A DNA stretch of 64,000 nt from Apostichopus japonicus (Eukaryota > Echinodermata > Holothuroidea > Aspidochirotida > Stichopodidae): assembly GCF_037975245.1 (NCBI RefSeq), contig NC_092572.1, positions 33,639,989 to 33,703,988 of the forward strand. The letters are read 5' to 3'. A program made the translations under genes and the position numbers. The notes under the pieces are model-generated. The model saw nothing but the letters and a program-made list of their open reading frames with translations. It did no database searches and was not told where the DNA came from. Shown in pieces: positions 51,601 to 64,000 of the stretch (positions within the stretch are counted from its first letter, which is position 1; each line of letters opens with the position of its first letter).

Positions 51601-54600
51601 ATTTTCGATTGATCGGTACCGCACAATTGATTTATCGGTACCGCACAATCGATTTATCGGTACCGCACATTCTATTTATCGGTACCGCACAATCGATTTA
51701 TCGTTACCGCATTTGATTTCATGGTATCGTACTTTCGATTTATCGGTACTGCACTTTCGATTTATCGTTATCACACATTCTATTTATCGGTACCGCACAT
51801 TCTATTTATCGGTATGCACATTCGATTTATTAGTACCGCACATTCGATTAATCGGTACAGCACAATCGATTTATCGGTACCGCACTTTCTATTTATCGGT
51901 ATCGCACAATCGATTGATCGGTACCGCACATTCGATTTATCGGTACCGCACAATCGATTTATTAGTACCGCACATTCGATTAATCGGTATCGCACGTTCG
52001 ATTTATCGGTACCGCACTTTCGATTTATCGGTACCGCACAATCGATTGATCGGTACCGCACATTCGATTTATCGGTACCGCACTTTCGATTTATCGGTAC
52101 CGCACTATCGAATTATCGGTACCGCACATTCGATTTATCGGTATCGTTAATTCATTTTTATCAGTATCGTGCATTCGATTTATCGGTCCCGCACAATCGA
52201 TTTATCGGTACCGCATTTGATTAATCGGTATCGTAAATTCGATTTGTCGGTATTGCACTTTAGATTTATCGTTATCGCACATTCGATTTATCGGTACCGC
52301 ACATTCTATTTATCGGTACCGCACATTCGATTTATCGGTATTCGATTCTATTAATCGGTATCGCAGGTTCGATTAATCGGTACCGCATTTTTGATTTATC
52401 GGTACCGCACAATCGATTGTTCGGTACCGCACATTCGATTTATCGGTACCGCACATTCGATTTATCGGTACCGCACATTCGATTTATCGGTACCGCACAT
52501 TCGATTTATCGGTATCGCACATTCGATTTATTAGTACCGCACAATCGATTTATCGGTACCGCACAATCGATTTATCGGTACCGCATTTGATTTATCGGTA
52601 CCGTATATTCGATTTATCGGTATCGTAAATTCATTTTATCGGTATCGCGCATTCGATTTATCGGTATCGCAGGTTCTATTTATCGGTACCGCAAATTCGA
52701 TTTATCGGTACCGCACAATCGATTGATCGGTACCGCACATTCGATTTATCGGTACCGCACTTTCGATTTATCGGTACCGCACAATCGATTTATCGGTATC
52801 GCATGATCGATTTATCGTTATTGCATATTCGATTTATCGGTAACGCAGATTCTACTAATCGGTATCGCACATTCTATTAATCGGTATTGCAATTTGAATA
52901 ATCGGTATCGCAGGTTCGAATTATCGGTATTCGATTCAATTAATCGGCATTCGATTCAATTAATCGGTATCGCAGGTTCGATTTATCTGTACCGCAAATT
53001 CGATTTATCGGTACCGCACAATCGATTGATCGGTACCGCACATTCGATTTATCGGTACCGCACAATCGATTTATTTGTACCGCACATTCTATTAATCGGT
53101 ATCGCACTTCCGATTTATCGGTACCTCACTTTCTATTCACCAGTACCGCACATTCGATTAATCGGTATCGTAAATTCGATTTATCGGTATCGCATGATCG
53201 ATTTATCGTTATCGCACATTCGATTTATCGGTACCGCACATTCGATTTATCGGTACCGCATTTTCGATTGACCGGTACCGCACAATCGTTTTATCGGTCT
53301 CGCACATTCGATTTATCGGTGCCACACAATCGATATATCGGTACCGCATATACGATAAATTGGTACCTCACAATCGAATATCGGTAGCGCACATTCGATT
53401 TATCGGTACCGCACATTCGGTTTATGGGTATCGCACATTCGATTTATCGGTATCGCATGATCGATTTATCGGTATCGCACATTCGATTTATCGGTATTGC
53501 AATTTGATTAATCGGTATCGCAGGTTCGATCTATCGGTACCGCACTTTCGATTTATCGGTACAGCACAATCGATTAATCGGTACCGCACATTCGATTTAT
53601 CGGTACCGCACATTCTATTAATCGGCACAGCACATTCGATTTATCGGTATCGAACATTTGATTAATTGGTACCGCACAATCGATTTATCGGTATTGCACA
53701 TTCGATTTATCGGTATCGTAAATTCGATTTATCGGTACCGCATTTTCGATTGATCGGTACCGCACAATTGATTTATCGGTACCGCACAATCGATTTATCG
53801 GTACCGCACATTCTATTTATCGGTACCGCACAATCGATTTATCGTTACCGCATTTGATTTCATGGTATCGTACTTTCGATTTATCGGTACTGCACTTTCG
53901 ATTTATCGTTATCACACATTCTATTTATCGGTACCGCACATTCTATTTATCGGTATGCACATTCGATTTATTAGTACCGCACATTCGATTAATCGGTACA
54001 GCACAATCGATTTATCGGTACCGCACTTTCTATTTATCGGTATCGCACAATCGATTGATCGGTACCGCACATTCGATTTATCGGTACCGCACAATCGATT
54101 TATTAGTACCGCACATTCGATTAATCGGTATCGCACGTTCGATTTATCGGTACCGCACTTTCGATTTATCGGTACCGCACAATCGATTGATCGGTACCGC
54201 ACATTCGATTTATCGGTACCGCACTTTCGATTTATCGGTACCGCACTATCGAATTATCGGTACCGCACATTCGATTTATCGGTATCGTTAATTCATTTTT
54301 ATCAGTATCGTGCATTCGATTTATCGGTCCCGCACAATCGATTTATCGGTACCGCATTTGATTAATCGGTATCGTAAATTCGATTTGTCGGTATTGCACT
54401 TTAGATTTATCGTTATCGCACATTCGATTTATCGGTACCGCACATTCTATTTATCGGTACCGCACATTCGATTTATCGGTATTCGATTCTATTAATCGGT
54501 ATCGCAGGTTCGATTAATCGGTACCGCATTTTTGATTTATCGGTACCGCACAATCGATTGTTCGGTACCGCACATTCGATTTATCGGTACCGCACATTCG

Positions 54601-57600
54601 ATTTATCGGTACCGCACATTCGATTTATCGGTACCGCACATTCGATTTATCGGTATCGCACATTCGATTTATTAGTACCGCACAATCGATTTATCGGTAC
54701 CGCACAATCGATTAATCGGTACCGCACAATCGATTAATCGGTATCGCAGGTTCGATTTATCGGTACCGCACTTTCTATTTATCGGTACCGCAAATTCGAT
54801 TCATCGGTTTCGTAAATTCAATTTATCGTTATCGCACATTCGATTTATCGGTATCACACATTTGATTTATCGGTACCGCAGATTCGATTAATCGGTATCG
54901 CACATTCGATTTATCGTTACCGCATTTTCGATTGATCGGTACCACACAATCGATTTATCGGTCTCGCACATTCGATTTATCGGTACCACACAATCGATTT
55001 ATCGGTACAGCATATTCGATAAATCTGTACCGCACAATCGAATTATCGGTACCGCATCGATTTATCGGTAACGTAAATTCATTTTATCGGTATCGCGCAT
55101 TCGATTTATCGGTCCCGCACAATCGATTTATCGGTACCGCATTTGATTCATCGGTACCGTATATTCGATTTATCGGTATCGTAAATTCATTTTATCGGTA
55201 TCGCGCATTCGATTTATCGGTATCGCAGGTTCTATTTATCGGTACCGCACTTTCGATTTATCGGTACCGCACATTCGATTAATCGGTATCGCACGTTCGA
55301 TTTATCGGTACCGCACTTTCTATTTATCGGTACCGCACATTCGATTAATCGGTATCGTATATTCGATTTATCGGTATCGCACATTTGATTTATCGGTATC
55401 GCACATTCGATTTATCGGTACCGCACAATTGATTTATCGGTACCACAATACGAATTAATCGGTCTCGCACATTCGATTTATCGATACCGCACAATCGATT
55501 TATCGGTACCGCTTATTCTATCAATCGGTACCGCACAATCGAATTATTGGTACCGCACATTCGATTTATCGGTATCGTTAATTCATTTTTATCGGTATCG
55601 CGCAATCGATTTATCGGTACCGCATGTGATTTATCGGTATCGTAAATTCGATTTATCGGTATTGCACTTTCGATTTATCGTTATCGCACATTCGATTTAT
55701 CGGTACCGCACATTCTATTTATCGGTACCGCACATTCGATTTATCGGTATTCGATTCGATTAATCGGTATCGCAGGTTCAATTTATCGGTACCGCATTTT
55801 CGATTTATCGGTACCGCACAATCGATTGATCGGTACCGCACAATCGATTTATCGGTACCTCACATTCGATTTATCGGTACAGCACATTCGATATCGGTAT
55901 CGCACATTTGATTTATTGGTACCGCACAATCGATTTATCGGTACCGCACAATCGATTTATCGTTATCGCACATTCGATTTATCGGTATCGCACAATCGAT
56001 TTATCGGTACCGCACAATCGATTTATCGGTACCGCACAATCGATTTATTTGTACCGCACATTCTATTAATCGGTATCGCACTTTCGATTTATCGGTACCG
56101 CACATTCGATTTATCGGTACAGCACATTCGATATCGGTATCGTAAATTCAATTTATCGGTATCCCACATTCGATTTGTCGGTATCGCACATTCGTTTTAT
56201 CGGTACCGCACAATCGATTTATTTGTACCGCACATTCTATTAATCGGTATCGCACTTTCGATTTATCGGTACCGCACTTTCTATTTATCGGTACCGCACT
56301 TTCTATTCATCGGTACCGCACATTCGATTCATCGGTATCGTAAATTCGATTTATCGTTATCGCACATTCGATTTATCGGTATCGCACAATGGATTTATCG
56401 GTACCGCAGGTTCGATTTATCGGTACCGCACAATCCATTTATTTGTACCGCACATTCTATTAATCGGTATCGCACTTTCGATTTATCGGTACCGCACAAT
56501 CGATTAATCGATATCGCAGGTTCGATTTATCGGTACCGCACTTTCTATTTATCGGTACCGCAAATTCGATTCATCGGTTTCCTAAATTCAATTTATCGTT
56601 ATCGCACATTCGATTTATCGGTATCACACATTTGATTTATCGGTACCGCAGATTCGATTAATCGGTATCGCACATTCGATTTATCGTTACCGCATTTTCG
56701 ATTGATCGGTACCACACAATCGATTTATCGGTCTCGCACATTCGATTTATCGGTACCACACAATCGATTTATCGGTACCGCATATTCGATAAATCTGTAC
56801 CGCACAATCGAATTATCGGTACCGCATCGATTTATCGGTAACGTAAATTCATTTTATCGGTATCGCGCATTCGATTTATCGGTCCCGCACAATCGATTTA
56901 TCGGTACCGCATTTGATTTATCGGTACCGTATATTCGATTTATCGGTATCGTAAATTCATTTTATCGGTATCGCGCATTCGATTTATCGGTATCGCAGGT
57001 TCTATTTATCGGTACCGCAAATTCGATTTATCGGTACCGCACAATCGATTGATCGGTACCGCACATTCGATTTATCGGTACCGCACAATCGATTTATTTG
57101 TACCGCACATTCTATTAATCGGTATCGCACGTCCGATTTATCGGTACCTCACTTTCTATTCTTCAGTACCGCACATTCGATTAATCGGTTTCGTAAATTC
57201 GATTTATCGGTATCGCATAATCGATTTATCGTTCTCGCACATTGGATTTATCGGTACCGCACATTCGATTTATCGGTACCGCATTTTCGATTGACCGGTA
57301 CCGCACAATCGTTTTATCGGTACCGCACATTCGATTTATCGGTGCCACACAATCGATATATCGGTACCGCATATACGATAAATTGGTACCTCACAATCGA
57401 ATATCGGTAGCGCACATTCGATTTATCGGTACCGCACATTCGGTTTATGGGTATCGCACATTCGATTTATCGGTATCGCATGATCGATTTATCGGTATCG
57501 CACATTCGATTTATCGGTATTGCAATTTGATTAATCGGTATCGCAGGTTCGATCTATCGGTACCGCACTTTCGATTTATCGGTACAGCACAATCGATTAA

Positions 57601-58563
57601 TCGGTACCGCACATTCGATTTATCGGTACCGCACATTCTATTAATCGGCACAGCACATTCGATTTATCGGTATCGAACATTTGATTAATTGGTACCGCAC
57701 AATCGATTTATCGGTATTGCACATTCGATTTATCGGTATCGTAAATTCGATTTATCGGTACCGCATTTTCGATTGATCGGTACCGCACAATTGATATGTG
57801 CGGTACCGCACAATCGATTTATCGGTACCGCACATTCTATTTATCGGTACCGCACAATCGATTTATCGTTACCGCATTTGATTTCATGGTATCGTACTTT
57901 CGATTTATCGGTACTGCACTTTCGATTGATCGTTATCACACATTCTATTTATCGGTACCGCACATTCTATTTATCGGTATGCACATTCGATTTATTAGTA
58001 CCGCACATTCGATTAATCGGTACAGCACAATCGATTTATCGGTACCGCACTTTCTATTTATCGGTATCGCACAGTCGATTGATCGGTACCGCACATTCGA
58101 TTTATCGGTACCGCACAATCGATTTATTAGTACCGCACATTCGATTAATCGGTATCGCACGTTCGATTTATCGGTACCGCACTTTCGATTTATCGGTACC
58201 GCACAGTCGATTAATCGGTACCGCACATTCGATTTATCGGTACCGCACATTCTATTAATCGGTACAGCACATTCGATTTATCGGTATCGAACATTTGATT
58301 AATTGGTACCGCACAATCGATTTATCGGTATTGCACATTCGATTTATCGGTATCGTAAATTCGATTTATCGGTACCGCATTTTCGATTGATCGGTACCGC
58401 ACAATTGATTTATCGGTACCGCACAATCGATTTATCGGTACCGCACATTCTATTTATCGGTACCGCACAATCGATTTATCGTTACCGCATTTGATTTCAT
58501 GGTATCGTACTTTCGATTTATCGGTACTGCACTTTCGATTTATCGTTATCACACATTCTATTT

Positions 58564-59497
58564 ATCGGTACCGCACATTCTATTTATCTCATGATCAATT
58601 CATGCATTTGTTACATCGCACCTTGATTATTGTAATAGTTTATTATATGGAATTGAGCAACAGCAACTGGCACGTCTTCAATTGATTCAAAACTCGGCAG
58701 CACGCATGGTTACACGAAGCAGGAGGCACGAACACATCACACCCATATTGATTGACCTTCATTGGTTACCTGTCTCCGCAAGGATCGAATTTAAGTCTCT
58801 AGTCATAACTTACAATATTATAAATGGCACTGCCCCTCACTATCTTGGCTCTCTGATCAGTCGTCAGGCTCTTCCAGAGCCCATGCAGATTGCAAATCGC
58901 ACACGACAGAGGAACAGACATTCTATGGAGATACGACTAGAGCCTGGCAGATTCGCCCAAAAAAGCTTTGGCGCACGATCCTTTGCCTATTTTGCACCTG
59001 ATCTATGGAATGCACTCCCCAATGACATCAGGGCAGATCCATCATTAAATGCTTTTAAGGCACACCTTAAAACTCACCTTTTTCGAAAGTATTATTCTTT
59101 TTAAACCTCCAGTCATATTGATTGTGTTACCATCTTTTGATTGTTTTATATTGAAATTTATTTTCTATTTTTGTTTTGATAGTCTTATTGTTGCTATTTC
59201 TTCGGCTGTAATAGTTTAGTATTTTAGTTTTATTGTATGCTGTCATATTTTATTGCTTTTGTCTTTAATTTCTGAATTTTATTGTTTTTTATTAATTATT
59301 GTTAGTTATTTATTTCTGTAATTCTTAGGATGCAATATTTTTAGATTGTATTATTTTTAAGCTGTAATACTTTTTAAGTTGTATTTTTTATGCTTTTCTG
59401 TGAAGCTGCTTTGAGATCATTCTTTTGATGTAAAGCGCTATATAAGAATAAATTATTATTATTATTATTATTATCGGTACCGCACATTCTATTTATC
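58564..59497 (+). mobile_element. LINE insertion in the satellite with 25-bp target duplication
   Basis: The insert is 58589-59472 (884 bp). Identical 25-bp satellite stretches flank it (58564-58588 and 59473-59497). The paralogous uninterrupted block at 53927-53951 carries this stretch once, so the duplication arose by insertion. The 3' end has GTAAAGCGCTATATAAG then AATAAATT and an ATT repeat, a tail style of L2/CR1-type LINEs. The 5' end is truncated inside the coding region. Confidence 0.93.
58595..59104 (+). pseudogene. LINE reverse transcriptase C-terminal fragment (L2/CR1-like)
   Basis: The frame begins after a TGA at 58592-58594 and reads through FVTSHLDYCNSLLYGIEQ, LIQNSAARMVTRSRR, HITPILIDLHWLPVSARI and FAPDLWNALPNDIR to the stop after KTHLFRKYYSF. 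These are standard blocks of the region after the polymerase core in L2/CR1-type LINEs. The catalytic YADD box and endonuclease are absent because of 5' truncation. The 170-codon frame is unbroken, so the insertion is fairly young. It belongs to a different lineage from the LINE at 23.1-24.4 kb, whose C-terminus is of another type. Confidence 0.88.
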
Positions 59498-62400
59498 GGT
59501 ATGCACATTCGATTTATTAGTACCGCACATTCGATTAATCGGTACAGCACAATCGATTTATCGGTACCGCACTTTCTATTTATCGGTATCGCACAATCGA
59601 TTGATCGGTACCGCACATTCGATTTATCGGTACCGCACAATCGATTTATTAGTACCGCACATTCGATTAATCGGTATCGCACGTTCGATTTATCGGTACC
59701 GCACTTTCGATTTATCGGTACCGCACTATCGAATTATCGGGACCGCACATTCGATTTATCGGTATCGTTAATTAATTTTTATCAGTATCGTGCATTCGAT
59801 TTATCGGTCCCGCACAATCGATTTATCGGTACCGCATTTGATTAATCGGTATCGTAAATTCGATTTGTCGGTATTGCACTTTAGATTTATCGTTATCGCA
59901 CATTCGATTTATCGGTACCGCACATTCTATTTATCGGTACCGCACATTCGATTTATCGGTATTCGATTCTATTCATCGGTATCGCAGGTTCGATTAATCG
60001 GTACCGCACTTTTGATTTATCGGTACCGCACAATCGATTGTTCGGTACCGCACATTCGATTTATCGGTACCGCACATTCGATTTATCGGTACCGCACATT
60101 CGATTTATCGGTATCGCACATTCGATTTATTAGTACCGCACAATCGATTTATCGGTACCGCACAATCGATTAATCGGTACCGCACAATCGATTAATCGGT
60201 ATCGCAGGTTCGATTTATCGGTACCGCACTTTCTATTTATCGGTACCGCAAATTCGATTCATCGGTTTCGTAAATTCAATTTATCGTTATCGCACATTCG
60301 ATTTATCGGTATCACACATTTGATTTATCGGTACCGCAGATTCGATTAATCGGTATCGCACATTCGATTTATCGTTACCGCATTTTCGATTGATCGGTAC
60401 CACACAATCGATTTATCGGTCTCGCACATTCGATTTATCGGTACCACACAATCGATTTATCGGTACCGCATTTGATTCATCGGTACCGTATATTCGATTT
60501 ATCGGTATCGTAAATTCATTTTATCGGTATCGCGCATTCGATTTATCGGTATCGCAGGTTCTATTTATCGGTACCGCACATTCGATTTATCGGTACCGCA
60601 CATTCGATTAATCGGTATCGCACGTTCGATTTATCGGTACCGCACTTTCTATTTATCGGTACCGCACATTCGATTAATCGGTATCGTATATTCGATTTAT
60701 CGGTATCGCACATTCGATTTATCGGTATCGCACATTCGATTTATCGGTACCGCACAATTGATTTATCGGTACCACAATACGAATTAATCGGTCTCGCACA
60801 TTCGATTTATCGATACCGCACAATCGATTTATCGGTACCGCTTATTCTATAAATCGGTACCGCACAATCGAATTATTGGTACCGCACATTCGATTTATCG
60901 GTATCGTTAATTCATTTTTATCGGTATCGCGCAATCGATTTATCGGTACCGCATGTGATTTATCGGTATCGTAAATTCGATTTATCGGTATTGCACTTTC
61001 GATTTATCGTTATCGCACATTCGATTTATCGGTACCGCACATTCTATTTATCGGTACCGCACATTCGATTTATCGGTATTCGATTCGATTAATCGGTATC
61101 GCAGGTTCAATTTATCGGTACCGCATTTTCGATTTATCGGTACCGCACAATCGATTGATCGGTACCGCACAATCGATTTATCGGTACCTCACATTCGATT
61201 TATCGGTACAGCACATTCGATATCGGTATCGCACATTTGATTTATTGGTACCGCACAATCGATTTATCGGTACCGCACAATCGATTTATCGTTATCGCAC
61301 ATTCGATTTATCGGTATCGCACAATCGATTTATCGGTACCGCACAATCGATTTATCGGTACCGCACAATCGATTTATTTGTACCGCACATTCTATTAATC
61401 GGTATCGCACTTTCGATTTATCGGTACCGCACATTCGATTTATCGGTACAGCACATTCGATATCGGTATCGTAAATTCAATTTATCGGTATCCCACATTC
61501 GATTTGTCGGTATCGCACATTCGTTTTATCGGTACCGCACAATCGATTTATTTGTACCGCACATTCTAATAATCGGTATCGCACTTTCGATTTATCGGTA
61601 CCGCACTTTCTATTTATCGGTACCGCACTTTCTATTCATCGGTACCGCACATTCGATTCATCGGTATCGTAAATTCGATTTATCGTTATCGCACATTCGA
61701 TTTATCGGTATCGCACAATGGATTTATCGGTACCGCAGGTTCGATTTATCGGTACCGCACAATCCATTTATTTGTACCGCACATTCTATTAATCGGTATC
61801 GCACTTTCGATTTATCGGTACCGCACAATCGATTAATCGATATCGCAGGTTCGATTTATCGGTACCGCACTTTCTATTTATCGGTACCGCAAATTCGATT
61901 CATCGGTTTCGTAAATTCAATTTATCGTTATCGCACATTCGATTTATCGGTATCACACATTTGATTTATCGGTACCGCAGATTCGATTAATCGGTATCGC
62001 ACATTCGATTTATCGTTACCGCATTTTCGATTGATCGGTACCACACAATCGATTTATCGGTCTCGCACATTCGATTTATCGGTACCACACAATCGATTTA
62101 TCGGTACAGCATATTCGATAAATCTGTACCGCACAATCGAATTATCGGTACCGCATCGATTTATCGGTAACGTAAATTCATTTTATCGGTATCGCGCATT
62201 CGATTTATCGGTCCCGCACAATCGATTTATCGGTACCGCATTTGATTTATCGGTACCGTATATTCGATTTATCGGTATCGTAAATTCATTTTATCGGTAT
62301 CGCGCATTCGATTTATCGGTATCGCAGGTTCTATTTATCGGTACCGCAAATTCGATTTATCGGTACCGCACAATCGATTGATCGGTACCGCACATTCGAT

Positions 62401-64000
62401 TTATCGGTACCGCACTTTCGATTTATCGGTACCGCACAATCGATTTATCGGTATCGCATGATCGATTTATCGTTATTGCATATTCGATTTATCGGTAACG
62501 CAGATTCTACTAATCGGTATCGCACATTCTATTAATCGGTATTGCAATTTGAATAATCGGTATCGCAGGTTCGAATTATCGGTATTCGATTCAATTAATC
62601 GGCATTCGATTCAATTAATCGGTATCGCAGGTTCGATTTATCTGTACCGCAAATTCGATTTATCGGTACCGCACAATCGATTGATCGGTACCGCACATTC
62701 GATTTATCGGTACCGCACAATCGATTTATTTGTACCGCACATTCTATTAATCGGTATCGCACTTCCGATTTATCGGTACCTCACTTTCTATTCACCAGTA
62801 CCGCACATTCGATTAATCGGTATCGTAAATTCGATTTATCGGTATCGCATGATCGATTTATCGTTATCGCACATTCGATTTATCGGTACCGCACATTCGA
62901 TTTATCGGTACCGCATTTTCGATTGACCGGTACCGCACAATCGTTTTATCGGTCTCGCACATTCGATTTATCGGTGCCACACAATCGATATATCGGTACC
63001 GCATATACGATAAATTGGTACCTCACAATCGAATATCGGTAGCGCACATTCGATTTATCGGTACCGCACATTCGGTTTATGGGTATCGCACATTCGATTT
63101 ATCGGTATCGCATGATCGATTTATCGGTATCGCACATTCGATTTATCGGTATTGCAATTTGATTAATCGGTATCGCAGGTTCGATCTATCGGTACCGCAC
63201 TTTCGATTTATCGGTACAGCACAATCGATTAATCGGTACCGCACATTCGATTTATCGGTACCGCACATTCTATTAATCGGCACAGCACATTCGATTTATC
63301 GGTATCGAACATTTGATTAATTGGTACCGCACAATCGATTTATCGGTATTGCACATTCGATTTATCGGTATCGTAAATTCGATTTATCGGTACCGCATTT
63401 TCGATTGATCGGTACCGCACAATTGATTTATCGGTACCGCACAATCGATTTATCGGTACCGCACATTCTATTTATCGGTACCGCACAATCGATTTATCGT
63501 TACCGCATTTGATTTCATGGTATCGTACTTTCGATTTATCGGTACTGCACTTTCGATTTATCGTTATCACACATTCTATTTATCGGTACCGCACATTCTA
63601 TTTATCGGTATGCACATTCGATTTATTAGTACCGCACATTCGATTAATCGGTACAGCACAATCGATTTATCGGTACCGCACTTTCTATTTATCGGTATCG
63701 CACAATCGATTGATCGGTACCGCACATTCGATTTATCGGTACCGCACAATCGATTTATTAGTACCGCACATTCGATTAATCGGTATCGCACGTTCGATTT
63801 ATCGGTACCGCACTTTCGATTTATCGGTACCGCACAATCGATTGATCGGTACCGCACATTCGATTTATCGGTACCGCACTTTCGATTTATCGGTACCGCA
63901 CTATCGAATTATCGGTACCGCACATTCGATTTATCGGTATCGTTAATTCATTTTTATCAGTATCGTGCATTCGATTTATCGGTCCCGCACAATCGATTTA

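Larger units (their letters stand above)
45663..64000. repeat. Large 22-bp satellite array, open at the window end
   Basis: The unit reads CGCACATTCGA followed by TTTATCGGTAC. Common variants change CATTCGAT to CAATCGAT or CTTTCGAT, GTACC to GTATC, and TTTATC to TTAATC or TTGATC. About 790 units fill some 17.5 kb, excluding the LINE insert. Most units carry three CpGs, a GGTACC or GGTATC site and often ATCGAT. The first ~1.8 kb (45.66-47.5 kb) is more diverged; the interior is homogeneous and organised into higher-order blocks. No plus-strand frame meets a stop in the consensus, so long plus frames appear throughout. I call no genes here. Confidence 0.97.
48240..64000. repeat. Higher-order repeat structure within the satellite
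   Basis: Blocks recur at fixed offsets. The 269-codon stretch at 49359-50168 recurs at 55826 (+6467) and 61155 (+5329). A 116-codon stretch at 48465 recurs at 50235 (+1770), 54932, 56702 (+1770) and 62031, with an internally deleted version at 60390. The block at about 50.42-52.56 kb is duplicated directly behind itself (+2141), as the repeated stretches at 50753/52894 and 51219/53360 show. A 282-nt minus-strand stretch recurs at 47476, 51780, 53921 and 63576, with a variant at 57945. Copies differ by only a few bases, so duplication is recent or ongoing. Confidence 0.85.

Noticed and set aside
47476-63857. Repeated 93-codon minus-strand frames as conserved genes
   Set aside because: They recur because the DNA block is duplicated. 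The frame is open only where units happen to lack the TAA present in the consensus.
45661-63946. Dozens of long plus-strand reading frames (up to 269 codons) in the satellite as a gene family
   Set aside because: They follow from a stop-free 22-bp unit read in any frame. Lengths and ends track repeat variants and duplicated blocks; no start context, splice signals or non-repetitive domain exists.
45663-64000. CRISPR-like array
   Set aside because: There are no unique spacers between repeats; units abut directly. The window is eukaryotic and has no cas genes.

Overview
This is a eukaryotic, AT-rich, intron-containing window. It carries one recognisable host gene, a NACHT-domain NLR-like receptor on the minus strand. 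It also carries two broken non-LTR retrotransposons, many non-autonomous DNA transposons and a very large satellite array. The NLR-like exon and the abundance of hAT-type elements suggest a marine invertebrate deuterostome; an echinoderm is my best guess, but the species cannot be fixed from the sequence alone. There are no operons, CRISPR arrays or other prokaryotic signatures.

Layout. 0.3-1.45 kb is a degenerate ~31-bp minisatellite. 1.93-3.58 kb is a DNA element with inverted ends and TTAA flanks, holding a THAP-like protein remnant (Kolobok-like). 3.9-8.15 kb is the NLR-like gene on the minus strand: a large NACHT exon (3917-5439) with a clear splice acceptor and donor, two possible upstream first exons (6163-6229 and 7997-8027), and a promoter-like cluster near 8.12-8.16 kb. 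9-23 kb is non-coding DNA packed with dispersed repeats, poly-G/C tracts, a 1.73-kb hAT-type element (14312-16043, perfect 8-bp target duplication) and a long CATCGT microsatellite. 23.1-24.5 kb is a 5'-truncated, frameshifted LINE ending in a 63-bp-arm hairpin.

25.7-41 kb is a graveyard of hAT-type elements. At least six have inverted ends; five have direct repeats next to the ends (8 bp in four, 9 bp in one), and one of these is nested inside another. There is also a hAT transposase C-terminal relic and a recurrent two-stem sequence module. 41-45.6 kb is mostly featureless apart from a TA microsatellite and a locally repeated segment.

45.66-64.0 kb (to the window end) is a tandem array of a 22-bp unit, roughly 790 units, with a nested higher-order structure (duplication offsets of 2141, 1770, 6467 and 5329 bp). 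An 884-bp LINE fragment interrupts it; its target duplication can be proved from an empty-site paralogue in the same array. Because 22 is one more than a multiple of three and the unit has no stop on the plus strand, every plus frame translates into the same 22-residue repeat. The long reading frames there are therefore a by-product of the repeat and not evidence of genes.

The genes do not form a pathway. The points most worth a second look are the satellite and its higher-order structure, the paired-hairpin module shared by several elements, the mosaic hAT-like elements with G-runs just inside their ends, and the NLR-like gene with its alternative first exons.
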